64,000 nucleotides of DNA. Source: Candidatus Celerinatantimonas neptuna. Lineage in GTDB: Bacteria > Pseudomonadota > Gammaproteobacteria > Enterobacterales > Celerinatantimonadaceae. Position numbers and translations under genes: made by a program. Location: positions 1,972,001-2,036,000 of the forward strand of contig OU461276.1 in assembly GCA_911810475.1 (NCBI GenBank), written 5' to 3'. Below, piece by piece: positions 27,480 through 37,996 of the stretch. Under the pieces are notes generated by a model. It made no database searches, was not told the DNA's origin, and saw only the letters and a list, made by a program, of their open reading frames with translations. How positions within the stretch are numbered: the stretch's first letter is position 1; each line of letters opens with the position of its first letter.

Positions 27480-29040
27480 ATAATTTTTAATTAGCGACCT
27501 AATATCGATTTTAGCTGGGCTAGAGCGAGAGGCTTTTGCATTGATTAATCCAGCTCTACGGCATCCTTCCTTTTTTCCCTCTTGATCTAATGACATCTTG
27601 TGCTAATTGGATCATGGCCTGACGAATAATTCTCTGAGGTACATTAGGCTCGGCATGCTGCATCAGCAGTGCAGCAACGGCTGCTGCATGCCGATGTCCC
27701 AAAGAAGGTTGGATAACCATCCGGTTCGTTTGCTTCGCTATTCAAATCCAGCGCTTGTTCGAAGACAGTCTTGTTATTTCCATCGACGGATGTAATTGTC
27801 GGAGTTGAGTGGGTGGTCGGCATAAACTGTCCATTTTAGCTGAAGTAATGCCGTTGTTTCAGATTTCCCCGGGAGGTAAAACTCTCCGCCTTCAGGTTTT
27901 TGTAGCCGTAAACCTGTGGTGCAAATGTATCTGTGTTATACCATGGCATCGCTGCAACAGAGAGGATGCCATGGGTTCTACTGTGGCCATAAATATTTAA
28001 CGGCAAACTGAATGTGACATTACTGCCGGTAAAGGCGAATAGCAGACTGAGTTTGACTGGTGTTGTGGGATCTTGTGGAATGTAATCCGTTGGGCCTGAT
28101 CCGTGGCTGACGGCTAAATACAACCGTTGGGTGCTACGGGATGTATTTTTATAGTAAACAATTTCTTCTTGATAAAATTGTTTACTGAAAAATCCGATAT
28201 CATCTACGATGATGTCTGCACTGGCTCCACCTTGTTATTTTGGCGTACACAGATCGTTAATCGTATTTGTAAAACTGACCAGACTTGAGCATAAAATGAT
28301 ATCGCGGTATCTGGTGCCATGTCATGGACCCGCTTTGCCATTTCGACACCTTCATCGGTCAGGTTTTGATTACATTCTGCTAAATCATCATCACGTAAGT
28401 CGATTTCTGTAAGAAGATCACCGCTGAGTTGGTCTTTTGCATTCATCAGCGTTCCACTATGACATTGGGCTGTTGCGCACAGCGGTTGTGTGGGCGGAGA
28501 TAATGCCAATACGAATGCCTTTTCCGGTTAATCCACCGGGTACTTTAGCTAACTAGGTTGCTTTTAGTGTCTGAGGTGCGAGGCTAAAAGCTTCTCCGGT
28601 TCGGATTTTATAACTCCGTTCCTGAGAAATTCGTTTTATCTCGTCAAGTTTTGTGAGTTGCTGAAGCGGTTTCTTGTTATATATACGGACAGTGACCATA
28701 TGGTATCTATCGGATACAGCAAGTACTTTCAATCCCATATTTTCTAATTGCTGTGTTAGATTTTCTGGAAATGTTGAGAAAACGACATTCGTGATAACGT
28801 CGTTAGAGGCTGCGCATTGTTTTCTCTTCAGACTCAGGCTGTGATTAAGCAGTTGGCCTTTTTACTTTGATTTGATGGTTCAGTGATAGTGGGGACTTTG
28901 AGTTGGCTTACAATGGACGTATCGTTAGCTGATGCATTGTTCGTTATTGCCATTAAAATCATCGCAGATACTATTCCTATCCAAAACGAATGGTGGGATG
29001 ACGGGGATACATTCAATCTCCTTATTATTGTTAGTGTCAA
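27480..29040 (-). pseudogene. Secreted subtilase-like (S8) serine peptidase, heavily decayed
   Basis: Reading across frames gives one ordered protein of about 500 residues. It runs: a signal peptide (starts 29040, SFWIGIVSAMILMAI ... NASA), a prodomain-like part (LKVLAVSDRYHMVTVRIYNKK), GLTGKGIRIGIISAHT, DEGVEMAKRVHDMAPDTAISFY, DIIVDDIGFFSK, YGHSRTHGILSVAAMPW, then DGYPTFFGTSA joined to AAVAALLMQHAEPNVPQRI and RAGLINAKAS. The GTSxA block is the subtilase catalytic-serine motif and DEGxxMAxxxHDMAP matches the His-side region of a secreted S8 subgroup. At least five frameshifts or stops interrupt it, for example a stop after LCTPK near 28235. Confidence 0.75.
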
Positions 29041-29175
29041 TCAATAAGGGTAGATGTGTATTTCGAAAACCAATAATATTATAGATAAAATTATCAGTTA
29101 TAAGAGTTGAAGATATATTATATATGGTTGTTATAACTGATAAGTTGTTGTGGCATAAATAATAAAGAGGTAGTA

Positions 29176-29748
29176 ATGAGGCTTAATTTAGATCCTAAGA
29201 AAACAGCGTTGGTATTAATCGATTTACAAAAAGGGATCTTAGCAAAACCAACTCAACCGTATTCATCGGATGATGTTCTGGATAAAAGTAAAAAACTGGC
29301 CCAACAATTTCGTCATGCTGACGCTCCTGTGGTTTTGGTCCATGTGGGGTGGAATAGCGATTTTTCTGATGCCCCTAAAGGTATTGTTGATAAGGAATCA
29401 ATCAATCCTCAGGGGGGATTACCTGATAATTGGCTTGAATTTGGGGAAGGGTTAGTTCACGAAGGTGATCTTACGATTACGAAACATCAGTGGGGCGCAT
29501 TTACCGGAACTTCACTTGATCTGCAACTACGGCGCCTTGGTGTCGATACTATTGTCATTGCGGGGATCGCAACCAACATCGGAGTTGAATCGACCGTTCG
29601 CCAGGCTTGGGAGTTGAACTATAGTGTTGTGGTTGTTGAGGATGCCTGTACTACGTTTGCAACTGATCAACATCAGATGTCTGTTGATGTCATTTTCCCA
29701 AGAATTTCCCGGGTGGTTGAAGTTAAGCAGCTTAACCTGCTTAAGTAA
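29176..29748 (+). CDS. Isochorismatase-family hydrolase without the usual cysteine
   Basis: 190 residues. LVLIDLQKGIL carries the conserved Asp, TITKHQWGAF the Lys, and VIAGIATNIGVESTVRQAWE the GIATNxxVExTxR motif. At the nucleophile position the family cysteine is Gly (ATNIG). This matches the isochorismatase-like subgroup in which no cysteine is needed, such as YecD-type proteins, so amidase activity of the nicotinamidase kind is unlikely. An AGAGG ribosome site precedes the ATG. Monocistronic. Confidence 0.85.
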   Translation: MRLNLDPKKTALVLIDLQKGILAKPTQPYSSDDVLDKSKKLAQQFRHADAPVVLVHVGWNSDFSDAPKGIVDKESINPQGGLPDNWLEFGEGLVHEGDLTITKHQWGAFTGTSLDLQLRRLGVDTIVIAGIATNIGVESTVRQAWELNYSVVVVEDACTTFATDQHQMSVDVIFPRISRVVEVKQLNLLK

Positions 29749-29867
29749 GCTTGAAAGATTGCAGTACGTTGACTCTGAGTTGACGTGTTTTTAGGCAAAG
29801 ATCATTGCGTCTTTAATACAGACACGAGAAGATAACGTTTTTAGAGTGTAGTTAAGAAAGGTTTTTA

Positions 29868-30377
29868 ATGACGGATTCAATCTCTGTGGCTTTATTACTT
29901 GATAGACTGGCATCTCGCTGGGCACGGCTGTCGGCCGCAATGATCGATGGTATGTTAGGTCTGATTATTATTATTCTGGCAATGAAGTATCTTGGTGTGT
30001 GGGATTCGGCTAAAGATGGAGTTATCCCAATGCATGATATGGTTAAGTTGACGCTTGTCGGGTGGGGTAGTTTTTTCGTACTGCATGGATACCTTTTAAA
30101 AAAATATGGTCAAACGATTGGTAAAAGAGTGATGGGAATTGCTATCGTCACATTGGATGGAGAGCTTCCTGAGTTCTGGCCATTAATCGCCAGACGTTAT
30201 GTCCCCATGGGTGTTGTTGGTTATATTCCTTACATTGGTCGTTTTTTATCGATGGTCGATTCGCTGTTTATTTTTCGCAAAGATAAACGCTGTGTTCATG
30301 ATTTGATAGCCGGGACTGTCGTGATTAAATTGAATAGTAAATCTTCTGCACAAGATCGTTCTGGTTTTTCAGCCTAG
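29868..30377 (+). CDS. RDD-family membrane protein
   Basis: 169 residues. The family name motif is seen at the start (ASRWARLSAAMIDGMLGL, with R-x-x-A-x-x-ID-G) and in the last helix region (KDKRCVHDLIAGTVVI, the family R-x-HD-x-x-AGT). Three membrane helices. RDD proteins are small inner-membrane proteins of unclear function; some act as sodium/proton antiporters. It is followed by a broken GNAT gene. Confidence 0.88.
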   Translation: MTDSISVALLLDRLASRWARLSAAMIDGMLGLIIIILAMKYLGVWDSAKDGVIPMHDMVKLTLVGWGSFFVLHGYLLKKYGQTIGKRVMGIAIVTLDGELPEFWPLIARRYVPMGVVGYIPYIGRFLSMVDSLFIFRKDKRCVHDLIAGTVVIKLNSKSSAQDRSGFSA

Positions 30378-30389
30378 GCAGCAGACGTA

Positions 30390-30826
30390 ATGGAGATTGT
30401 TCAACTTTCTAAAGATCAATTATTGAAATTAAGCCATTATGGCAGGCTTTAAATAAGCATCACTGGCAAATTCAAAACACTTTAAGCAACACTTTGACAC
30501 TCAGAATTTTGAAAACTGGATTCAACAGTTACTGACAAATGATGATCTGGTTATCTTTGTCGTAAAAGCTGAACATCAGAGGGGTGTTTATTGTATTGCC
30601 AGTGTCATTGATGGCGAAGATGAAATTGATTCGCTGTATGTCCATTCTGTTTACTGTGGACCAGATTTAGGGGCGACTCTGATTCAATTTTCTACTGGTG
30701 TGGTTGAGCTATTTTGACTGTTATGAAATTTGTATTGGGGTCGCTGAAGGGAATGAGCAGGTAATTGCTTTTTACGAAAAATTTGGTTTTAAAAAGCGTT
30801 CTTACATTTTACATCTGTCATCTTGA
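30390..30826 (+). pseudogene. GNAT-family acetyltransferase, frameshifted
   Basis: An ATG at 30390 opens MEIVQLSKDQLLKLSHYGRL and stops. The protein continues in other frames as FENWIQQLLTNDDLVIFVV, DEIDSLYVHSVYCGPDLGATL (the acetyl-CoA strand and turn) and EICIGVAEGNEQVIAFYEKFGF (the C-terminal GNAT NxxAxxFYxKxGF motif), ending at 30826. At least three shifts are needed. The reading order and motif spacing are those of a 145-residue GNAT. Confidence 0.75.
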
Positions 30827-30860
30827 CATCAGAGCGCTATATTGAGATTGGAGAGATTCT

Positions 30861-31337
30861 ATGGAAAATAATTCACCAATAAAGGCTGAAGTGATTCCTG
30901 TTCGTCAGGGTAAACCATTTTATCCTGAGCCGTTTGCATCGCTGGTTAAAAATCGAACTAAACGAAAGCTTGGTGATTATTTTGGGTTGACTAATTTTGG
31001 CGTGAATTTAACGACGATGGCACCTAAAGCTGTATCAGCTCTCAAGCATTGTCATTCTAAACAGGATGAGTTTATCTACATTATCTCTGGTTCACCGACT
31101 CTCGTTTATGGCGAACATAGAACTAAGATGTCAGCAGGGGATTGTATTGGCTTTAAAGCGGATAATGGCATAGCCCATCAGCTGATTAATCAAACTGATG
31201 AAGATGTCGTTTATATCGAGGTCGGTGATCGAAGTGCTGGTGATCATGTTGAATATCCCGATGATGATCTCAAGCTAGCGTTTAAAGATGATGGCAGCTG
31301 GTCGATGACCCATAAAGATGGCGCGCCTTACGAGTAA
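30861..31337 (+). CDS. Cupin-domain protein
   Basis: 158 residues, single cupin barrel. Motif 1 is LKHCHSKQDEFIYIISG (His, His, Glu metal ligands) and motif 2 is GDCIGFKADNGIAHQLIN (His). The N- and C-terminal extensions (EDVVYIEVGDRSAGDHVEYPDDD) match a common uncharacterised cupin group. Metal-dependent binding or isomerase roles are possible; no neighbour points to one. A GGAGAG ribosome site precedes the start. Confidence 0.85.
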   Translation: MENNSPIKAEVIPVRQGKPFYPEPFASLVKNRTKRKLGDYFGLTNFGVNLTTMAPKAVSALKHCHSKQDEFIYIISGSPTLVYGEHRTKMSAGDCIGFKADNGIAHQLINQTDEDVVYIEVGDRSAGDHVEYPDDDLKLAFKDDGSWSMTHKDGAPYE

Positions 31338-31393
31338 GCTTGAGCTCCTGATTGTGTATCTGACGACACAATACAGGGCTTTGCGAATTGAGG

Positions 31394-32215
31394 TTAAATC
31401 GTCTTTAAAGGCTGGTCGTTTTCAGCTATGTTTTCCTGCTGTGATTTTTGAGCTAACTTTTGAAGAACCCTGCCTGCGGCAATCATACCGAAGCTGGCTG
31501 TGACGTGGGTTGCTGCACCAAATCCACCTGAACAGTCCATACGCATACTGCCATTGTCGGTATTTTTCGCTGCACACACTTGACCATTGCCATCAGGGTA
31601 TATCAGCTGTTCAGTTGAAAAAACACATTCTATTCCAAATTTGCGTTTGGGGTTTTTACTGAAGTGATATCGGCGGCGTAGTTCGCTTCGAACTTTTGAT
31701 GCCAGTGGATCCTGAATCGTTTTAGCTAAATCTGTGACCCGGATTTGGGTTGGATCAATTTGTCCTCCAGCACCACCAATTGTGATTAATTTAATCTTAT
31801 TGCGTTTGCAGTAGGCGATTAATGCTGTTTTAGCTTTAACGCTATCAATGGCGTCGACGACATAGTCAAAACGATGGTCAATGTAGTCAGCGATATTATC
31901 AGCCGTGATGAAATCTTCGATTTCATGGCATTGACATTCGGGGTTAATGTCGCGGATCCGATCTTTCATAACCGTGGTTTTAGGCTGTCCGACTGTTGCG
32001 GCAAGGGTGTGAATCTGTCGGTTGGTGTTGGTGACACAAATATCGTCTAAATCGATGAGTGTGAGTGTTCCTATACCGCTTCGGGCCAGTGCTTCGGCGA
32101 CCCATGAACCGACACCACCGATTCCGATGACACAGACATGGCTGTGAGCAAATTGATTTAAAGCCTGTTCGCCGTAAAGCCTGGATATTCCACCAAAGCG
32201 TTGCTGATAAGACAT
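31394..32215 (-). CDS. tcdA: tRNA threonylcarbamoyladenosine dehydratase
   Basis: 273 residues, E1-like ThiF/MoeB fold. IGIGGVGSWVAEALARSG is the ATP loop, LTLIDLDDICVTNTNRQ binds the adenylate, and AVDAID-like VVDAIDSVKAK follows. The C-terminal RMDCSGGFGAATHVTASFG is characteristic of TcdA (CsdL/YgdL). It cyclises t6A37 of tRNA into the hydantoin form (ct6A). Normal length for the family. Monocistronic, next to ilvC on the same strand but behind its terminator. Confidence 0.95.
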   Translation of the reverse strand: MSYQQRFGGISRLYGEQALNQFAHSHVCVIGIGGVGSWVAEALARSGIGTLTLIDLDDICVTNTNRQIHTLAATVGQPKTTVMKDRIRDINPECQCHEIEDFITADNIADYIDHRFDYVVDAIDSVKAKTALIAYCKRNKIKLITIGGAGGQIDPTQIRVTDLAKTIQDPLASKVRSELRRRYHFSKNPKRKFGIECVFSTEQLIYPDGNGQVCAAKNTDNGSMRMDCSGGFGAATHVTASFGMIAAGRVLQKLAQKSQQENIAENDQPLKTI

Positions 32216-32263
32216 AATGATACCTTTGTTTTCGAGGTGGGGATTATACCAGTGTGATAGCGA

Positions 32264-32293
32264 TAAAAAAGCCGCTCGGTCAAGGAGCGGCTT
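32264..32293 (-). terminator. ilvC terminator
   Basis: AAGCCGCTC/GAGCGGCTT stem with a seven-base loop. On the minus strand it is followed directly by TTTTTT. It lies 27 bases after the ilvC stop. Confidence 0.85.
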
Positions 32294-32319
32294 AAAATCA
32301 ATTTTTGATTGGATGCTTC

Positions 32320-33804
32320 TTACAGAGATTCGGCAACCAGTCGTTTCATGTTGGTCATGTAACCACGCAGTTTGTAGCCGACCAGTTCAACAGGATGGTT
32401 ACGGATAGCCTGATTCACTTCAATAAGTTTGAGGTTATCAACACCTGTTTTTTCCCAGCTGATGTCTGCACCTATATATTCTTTACCTAAACCGTTGACC
32501 ATTTCACGCAATAGTGGAACAGCGGCATGAGCAAACAGGTAACAGCCATATTCTGCTGTATCTGAAATAACGATGTTCATTTCGTAGAGACGTTTACGGG
32601 CAATGGTGTTGGCAATCAGAGGTGTTTCATGCAGTGATTCATAGTAAGCTGATTCAGCGATGATGCCTGAAGAAACCATTGTATCGAAAGCCAGTTCAAC
32701 ACCCGCTTTAACAAATGCAACCAGTAGCGTTGCGTTGTCGAAGTATTCTTGTTCGCCGATTTCTGCATCGCTTTGTGGTGCGTTTTCAAAGCCACTTTGA
32801 CGAGTTTCTTCACGCCAGCGTAGCAAATCTTTATCGCCTGTATCCCAGTCGGCCATCATGCCTGAAGAGAAGTTACCTTCGATGATGTCATCCATGTGTT
32901 TCTGGAATAATGGAGTCATCACGGTTTTCAGTTGTTCTGACAGCTCGAAACATTTGATTTTAGCCGGGTTTGACAGACGATCCATCATGTTGGTGATGCC
33001 GCCGTGTTTGAGTGCTTCAGTGATGACTTCCCAACCGTATTGGATAAGCTTCGCTGCATAGCCAGGATCCGTTCCTTCAGCAACTAATTTGTCATAAGCC
33101 AGGATTGAACCAGTTTGCAGAACACCACATAAAATAGTTTGTTCGCCCATCAGATCTGATTTTACTTCGGCCACAAAAGATGATTCCAGAACACCAGCAC
33201 GGTCACCACCGGTGGCACTGGCATAGGCTTTTGCGATTTCCAGACCATTACCATTTGGGTCATTTTCAGGGTGAACTGCGATCAGGGTTGGAACCCCAAA
33301 ACCACGTTTATATTCTTCACGAACTTCAGTACCAGGACATTTTGGTGCGACCATCACAACGGTGATATCCGGGCGAACCTGCATACCGACTTCCACAATA
33401 TTAAAGCCATGAGAATAAGAAAGGACGGCGCCTTTTTTCATCAGAGGCATGATTTTGCTGACCACGTCAGAATGCTGTTTGTCCGGGGTCAGGTTTAAAA
33501 CCATATCTGCGTTTGGAATCAGTTCTTCATAGGTTCCGACTTTGAAGCCATTTTCGGTTGACTGAATAAATGATTTCCGTTTTTGTTCAATCGCTTGCTG
33601 GCGCAGAGCATAAGAGATATTTAGGCCAGAGTCACGCATGTTCAGACCCTGGTTCAGACCTTGTGCACCACATCCGACGATGACGATATTCCAGTCACGG
33701 ATCAAGTTACAGCCATCAGCAAATTCGCTGCGGTCCATAAACCGACATTTACCTAATTGTTCCAGTTTTTGACGTAAAGTCAGTGTGTTGAAATAGTTTG
33801 CCAT
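32320..33804 (-). CDS. ilvC: Ketol-acid reductoisomerase, class II
   Basis: 494 residues, the long (E. coli-type) form with a duplicated knotted domain. The start at the ATG 33804 has GGAGAG six bases upstream; a longer frame to 33948 would cross the divergent ilvY start. NADPH site [21 protein letters not shown], then [14 protein letters not shown], and the metal-binding domain ([37 protein letters not shown]). It converts acetohydroxy acids to dihydroxy acids in valine and isoleucine synthesis. The divergent ilvY encodes its activator. Confidence 0.97.
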   Translation of the reverse strand: MANYFNTLTLRQKLEQLGKCRFMDRSEFADGCNLIRDWNIVIVGCGAQGLNQGLNMRDSGLNISYALRQQAIEQKRKSFIQSTENGFKVGTYEELIPNADMVLNLTPDKQHSDVVSKIMPLMKKGAVLSYSHGFNIVEVGMQVRPDITVVMVAPKCPGTEVREEYKRGFGVPTLIAVHPENDPNGNGLEIAKAYASATGGDRAGVLESSFVAEVKSDLMGEQTILCGVLQTGSILAYDKLVAEGTDPGYAAKLIQYGWEVITEALKHGGITNMMDRLSNPAKIKCFELSEQLKTVMTPLFQKHMDDIIEGNFSSGMMADWDTGDKDLLRWREETRQSGFENAPQSDAEIGEQEYFDNATLLVAFVKAGVELAFDTMVSSGIIAESAYYESLHETPLIANTIARKRLYEMNIVISDTAEYGCYLFAHAAVPLLREMVNGLGKEYIGADISWEKTGVDNLKLIEVNQAIRNHPVELVGYKLRGYMTNMKRLVAESL

Positions 33805-33906
33805 GTCATTGCTCTCCTGAATCGGCAAATAACTGTTCTGTTTATTGTTTGTCCTACTATAAAAGGCGACTCGTATTGCGTAAAATGATATATTCGAAAT
33901 AGAGTG

Positions 33907-33921
33907 TTGCGTTATTTGCAA
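33907..33921. promoter_or_regulatory. Likely IlvY (LysR-type) binding site
   Basis: TTGC-N7-GCAA, a T-N11-A LysR box, in the 142-base gap between divergent ilvC and ilvY. Related TTGCGT sequence occurs about 40 bases away (near 33877). In E. coli IlvY binds here and activates ilvC with acetohydroxy acid inducers. Confidence 0.55.
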
Positions 33922-33946
33922 TATGCATTTTTTTGAGGGAGAAGTC

Positions 33947-34828
33947 ATGGATCAGCGCAGTGCAGAACTGTTTCTACATTTGTGCCGTACACTTCATTTC
34001 GGTCGCACCAGTGAACAGATGCATATCAGTCCTTCAACATTAAGTCGTCAAATCGCACGTCTGGAAGAAGAGCTTGGTGCGGCATTATTTATTCGTGATA
34101 AACGCTCTGTTAAACAGACTCATGCCGGTATTCAGGTCGAACGATTTGCCCGACAATGGCTTGCTGACTGGCGTCAGTTGCAAGCAGACATGACCCGCGG
34201 AGGTATAGATTTAACCGGTGAACTGCGGGTTTATTGTTCGGTGACGGCCAGTTATAGTCATTTACCTCAACTATTAGATCGTTTCCGGCTGGTTTGTCCT
34301 CGTGCTGAGATTAAGCTGATTACCGGGGATGTGGCATTGGCTGTGGCTATGGTCAGAGATAGTCAGGCTGATCTGGCTTTGGCTGCCCGTCCTGATTCGT
34401 TACCGCTTTCAGTTAATTTTGCCAGTATTACAAAAGTACCCTTGTCGATTATTGCGCCTCGGGTAAACTGTTTAGCTCGTGAGTTGCTAGATGCAGCGAT
34501 TATTGAATGGGATCGGGTTCCTTTTATCCTGCCTGAGCATGGTCCGGCAAGGCGCCGTCTGGAAGACTGGTTTAATCAGATGGTTATTGATCCTCCGGTT
34601 GTTGCGACGGTTGCCGGCCATGAAGCGCTGGTGAGTATGGTCGCGCTGGGAAGCGGGGTAGGAATAGCCCCGGAAGTGGTGGTCAGTAATAGTCCGGTGA
34701 GTGATCGAATCACAAAAGTGGCTGTTAAAGTGGATATTGAACCGTTTGATTTGGGGATCTGTGCTTTATCGAAAAGGCTTCATGAACCCCTGGTTCAGCG
34801 ATTCTGGCAGTTGGCTGCACAGCATTAA
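33947..34828 (+). CDS. ilvY: LysR-type activator of ilvC
   Basis: 293 residues from the ATG at 33947 (GGGAGA upstream); the in-frame opening at 33923 is less well placed. The N-terminal helix-turn-helix is [21 protein letters not shown], and the effector domain follows ([23 protein letters not shown]). The FGRT and SPSTLSR signature and its position opposite ilvC identify IlvY. It senses acetolactate/acetohydroxybutyrate and switches on ilvC. Confidence 0.95.
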   Translation: MDQRSAELFLHLCRTLHFGRTSEQMHISPSTLSRQIARLEEELGAALFIRDKRSVKQTHAGIQVERFARQWLADWRQLQADMTRGGIDLTGELRVYCSVTASYSHLPQLLDRFRLVCPRAEIKLITGDVALAVAMVRDSQADLALAARPDSLPLSVNFASITKVPLSIIAPRVNCLARELLDAAIIEWDRVPFILPEHGPARRRLEDWFNQMVIDPPVVATVAGHEALVSMVALGSGVGIAPEVVVSNSPVSDRITKVAVKVDIEPFDLGICALSKRLHEPLVQRFWQLAAQH

Positions 34829-34862
34829 TGTTTCCTTATTTTGTAAGTTGATAGAAAAAGTT

Positions 34863-35339
34863 ATGACACCTGCAGTTCAGGCACTTAAACGTGCCAAAAT
34901 AGATTTCCAGTTACACCATTACGAACATGACGCGAATGCACGTAGTTTTGGTGGTGAAGTTGCCGATAAGTTGGATTTAGATCCCAACGCTGCCTTTAAA
35001 ACGCTCGTTGCCTGCGATGAGCATAATCCACGCAAGATGGTCGTTGCTGTTGTCCCTGTTGCCGGTCACCTTGATTTGAAAAAACTGGCGAAGGCTTCCG
35101 GGATTAAAAAAATGAAAATGGCAGATTCTATAATCGCTGAAAAAACAACTGGTTATGTAACCGGGGGGATCAGCCCACTGGGGCAGAAAAAACGATTACC
35201 GACATTTCTGGATTGCTCTGCACAGAAATTGGATGTCATTTATATCAGTGGCGGTAAACGAGGGCTGACTTTAGAAGTTGCGCCAGGCCCTGTATTAGAG
35301 CTACTTGGTGGTCATTTTGTCGATATTGCGGCTGCATAA
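34863..35339 (+). CDS. ybaK: Cys-tRNA(Pro)/Cys-tRNA(Cys) deacylase
   Basis: 158 residues from the ATG at 34863, 34 bases after ilvY. The YbaK family motifs are FKTLVACDE (catalytic Lys), GLDLKK-like HLDLKKLAKASGIKK, and YVTGGISPLGQKKRLP (the GGxSPxGxKK loop). It hydrolyses Cys mis-attached to tRNAPro. A second domain of this family occurs in this window, fused to the adenylation domain at 1905-3725; the two are not close in sequence. Confidence 0.93.
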   Translation: MTPAVQALKRAKIDFQLHHYEHDANARSFGGEVADKLDLDPNAAFKTLVACDEHNPRKMVVAVVPVAGHLDLKKLAKASGIKKMKMADSIIAEKTTGYVTGGISPLGQKKRLPTFLDCSAQKLDVIYISGGKRGLTLEVAPGPVLELLGGHFVDIAAA

Positions 35340-35365
35340 ATGCGTAAGAAAAGGGAGCGTAAACG

Positions 35366-35821
35366 CTATATTGAACGGCATTGCATCTTAATATGGCGGA
35401 TTCCATCTTCAAGGTAAGGTTCCCCAGTCGGAGCAAATCCGAAATTTTGATAAAATTTCATCAGATGATATTGAGCTCCGATGGTAATCGGTTGATTTGG
35501 CCAGTGATGCTGGCATGAAGCTATTGCGTGCTCTAACAGCGTTTGCCCTATCCCTTGGCCGCGTATAGCCGCAGAGGTGATTACCCGGCCAATGCTAGGC
35601 GTTGGATAAGTCAGCCCTGCTGGAATGATTCGGGCATAAGCAACTAATTCATCCCCCCTGAAACCTAATAAGTGAATCAGATCAGGGTGATAGTCATGAT
35701 TATCTAATTCTGGATATGGGCATTGTTGTTCGACGACAAAGACATCGACACGTAACTTCATGAGTTGGTAAAGCTCATAATTTGAGAGTTGATTAAAATA
35801 TTTTTCAGTCCATGTGAGCAT
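35366..35821 (-). CDS. elaA: ElaA-type GNAT acetyltransferase
   Basis: 151 residues. ElaA opening pattern YQLMKLRVDVFVVEQQCPYPELD is visible in pieces (LRVDVFVVEQ, then CPYPELD), followed by VITSAAIRGQGIGQTLLEHA (acetyl-CoA turn) and LMKFYQNFGF. Substrate unknown in any organism. It converges with ybaK. Confidence 0.92.
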   Translation of the reverse strand: MLTWTEKYFNQLSNYELYQLMKLRVDVFVVEQQCPYPELDNHDYHPDLIHLLGFRGDELVAYARIIPAGLTYPTPSIGRVITSAAIRGQGIGQTLLEHAIASCQHHWPNQPITIGAQYHLMKFYQNFGFAPTGEPYLEDGIRHIKMQCRSI

Positions 35822-36013
35822 GAAGAACCTTCAGGATATCCATTGTAAGCGGTGTTTGGAGCACAGGCTTAAGTCGTGTTGTGGTTGACTTAGAATGTTA
35901 AGCTTCATCAGCTGTGTGATTAGCGCATATTAATTTGAACAAAATTCTACCACCAAAGATAAACAGACCCTAAAATAGGCTGCATAAACGCATTGATGAT
36001 GAAGGTACACTGT

Positions 36014-36304
36014 ATGATAAATCCGAATAAACTGGAAGAGATTGCCAAGCAAATTCGTGAATTGGTTCCGTCTGGAATCAAATCAGCTGGAGATGAGTTT
36101 GAAAGACGGGTCAAACAGTTGTTACAGGCGAAATTAAGTCAGTTAGATATGGTGAATCGGGATGATTTTGATGTGCAGTCAAAAGTACTGGCTCGAACCC
36201 GGGAGAAACTGGCTGCTTTAGAACAGCGCGTTGGTGAGCTGGAAGCTCGTTTAAATGGCTATGTACCTACATCAGACTCAGAATCTGAAGGTACGAACAA
36301 TTAG
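36014..36304 (+). CDS. ubiK: Ubiquinone biosynthesis accessory factor UbiK
   Basis: 96 residues from the ATG at 36014 (GAAGGT upstream). BMFP/YqiC family: NKLEEIAKQIRELVPSG at the start, an amphipathic middle, and a C-terminal coiled coil (LAALEQRVGELEARL). UbiK binds UbiJ and lipids and supports the aerobic ubiquinone-synthesis complex. It ends at a strong terminator. Confidence 0.93.
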   Translation: MINPNKLEEIAKQIRELVPSGIKSAGDEFERRVKQLLQAKLSQLDMVNRDDFDVQSKVLARTREKLAALEQRVGELEARLNGYVPTSDSESEGTNN

Positions 36305-36379
36305 TTTAAAATTCGGTATATTTGTGCTCAGAGCCTACAGATATATTGTAAAACATCCTCTTTTTAACCGATTCTGTGG

Positions 36380-36410
36380 AACCCCTAAAAAAAATAAGTT
36401 TAGGGGTTTT
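36380..36410 (+). terminator. ubiK terminator
   Basis: AACCCCTAAA/TTTAGGGGTT ten-base stem with trailing TT, 76 bases after ubiK and ahead of the DAHP synthase gene. Confidence 0.75.
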
Positions 36411-36470
36411 CAAGCGCCGTAGAATCCATATTATTAGTTCTTTGAAGTTCGATTATACGGGGAAGAAGTC

Positions 36471-37829
36471 ATGACTGAATGGACACCGTCCAGTTGGAGA
36501 CAAAAACCAGCGAAGCAGATCCCGAACTATCCGGATCAGACGGTACTTGAAGATGTAGAGAAACGGTTAGCGGGGCAACCACCGCTTGTTTTTGCCGGAG
36601 AAGCCCGAGCATTACGCAGCGATTTGGCCAAAGTCGCTAAAGGTGAAGCTTTTCTGTTGCAAGGTGGGGATTGTGCTGAAAGTTTTGATGAGTTTAGTAC
36701 CATTCATATTCGTGACTTTTTTAAAGCTCTGATGCAAATGGCGGTGGTTTTAACCTTTGGAGGACAAAAACCAGTTGTCAAAATTGGTCGGGTTGCTGGT
36801 CAGTTTGCCAAACCCCGTAGTGCGAATACCGAGGTTTTTGATGGGGTTGAACTGCCAAGTTATCGTGGTGATATCATTAATGCGATTCATTTTGATGAGA
36901 AATCAAGAGTGCCTGATCCTGAACGGATGATGAAAGCATACCATCAGTCAACATCTACATTGAACCTGCTTCGGGCATTTGCTCAGGGAGGCTTGGCGAA
37001 TTTACAGCAGGTTCATAAGTGGAACCTTGATTTTGTGAAAAAAAGCCCTCTGGCAGACCGTTACCGTGGTATTTCTGCCCGTATCGATGAATCTCTTGCT
37101 TTTATGAATGCTTGTGGGATTAACGCAGATACAACTCCACAGATTCGTGAAACAACTTTGTATACGTCACATGAAGCACTGCTATTGCCTTATGAACAGG
37201 CTTTAACCCGCTGTGACAGCTTAACGGGCAAATGGTATGACTGTTCTGCTCATATGTTATGGATTGGCGACAGAACGCGACAACCGGACCATGCGCATGT
37301 TGAGTTCGCCCGGGGAATTGAAAATGCGATTGGTTTGAAAGCTGGTCCGACGACAGATCCTGATGAATTATTAAGGTTGATCGATATCATCAACCCGGAT
37401 AATGAAGCCGGTCGTTTGAACCTCATTGTTCGTATGGGGGCTGACAAAGTGGCGGATCATCTGCCCGCCTTGATCCGAGCGGTTGAACGTGAAGGGAAAC
37501 AGGTCGTCTGGAGTAGTGATCCAATGCACGGGAATACTGTTAAAGCTCCAAATGGCTATAAGACCCGACGTGTCGATGATGTTTTGCGTGAAGTCCGTAG
37601 TTTCTTCGAAATTCATGCAAGTGAAGGTTCTTATGCCGGTGGTGTGCATTTTGAGATGACTGGACGTAATGTGACAGAATGCGTCGGTGGGGCATTCCAC
37701 ATTACTGAACACGATTTAGCTGCGCGTTATCATACTTATTGTGATCCTCGTTTGAATGCGGATCAGGCGTTGGAACTGGCATTTTTGATTGCAGATAATA
37801 TTAAAGCAGCCCGAAATGCGATGGCATAA
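36471..37829 (+). CDS. 3-deoxy-7-phosphoheptulonate synthase, class II (plant type)
   Basis: 452 residues, the class II length. Signature stretches: [11 protein letters not shown] (Mn-ligand Cys), [14 protein letters not shown] (phosphoenolpyruvate site), [29 protein letters not shown] read as WIGDRTRQ ... HVEF, and SDPMHGNT. It makes DAHP, the first shikimate-pathway step. Class II enzymes occur beside or instead of AroF/G/H in Pseudomonas-, Vibrio- and Shewanella-type bacteria, where some serve secondary metabolism. Single gene with terminators on both sides. Confidence 0.95.
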   Translation: MTEWTPSSWRQKPAKQIPNYPDQTVLEDVEKRLAGQPPLVFAGEARALRSDLAKVAKGEAFLLQGGDCAESFDEFSTIHIRDFFKALMQMAVVLTFGGQKPVVKIGRVAGQFAKPRSANTEVFDGVELPSYRGDIINAIHFDEKSRVPDPERMMKAYHQSTSTLNLLRAFAQGGLANLQQVHKWNLDFVKKSPLADRYRGISARIDESLAFMNACGINADTTPQIRETTLYTSHEALLLPYEQALTRCDSLTGKWYDCSAHMLWIGDRTRQPDHAHVEFARGIENAIGLKAGPTTDPDELLRLIDIINPDNEAGRLNLIVRMGADKVADHLPALIRAVEREGKQVVWSSDPMHGNTVKAPNGYKTRRVDDVLREVRSFFEIHASEGSYAGGVHFEMTGRNVTECVGGAFHITEHDLAARYHTYCDPRLNADQALELAFLIADNIKAARNAMA

Positions 37830-37854
37830 TTAGCTAAGAATAATTTATTAATAA

Positions 37855-37890
37855 AAATCCCGGCTCTTGATTCAAGTGCCGGGATTTTTT
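37855..37890 (+). terminator. Terminator after DAHP synthase
   Basis: AATCCCGGC/GCCGGGATT stem with a 12-base loop followed by TTTT, 25 bases past the stop. Confidence 0.88.
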
Positions 37891-37996
37891 ATGGAGATTT
37901 TTATGTTTATCGCCAAAGGTTTTCTGTTTCTGATATCCATATGAACGGGTGATTATATCAATCACTTTCTGTTCATATGCTAACCGACTGCTATTG

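Noticed and set aside
29176..29748. Nicotinamidase assignment for the isochorismatase-family gene
   Set aside because: The nucleophilic Cys position is Gly (ATNIG), so cysteine hydrolase chemistry is not supported.
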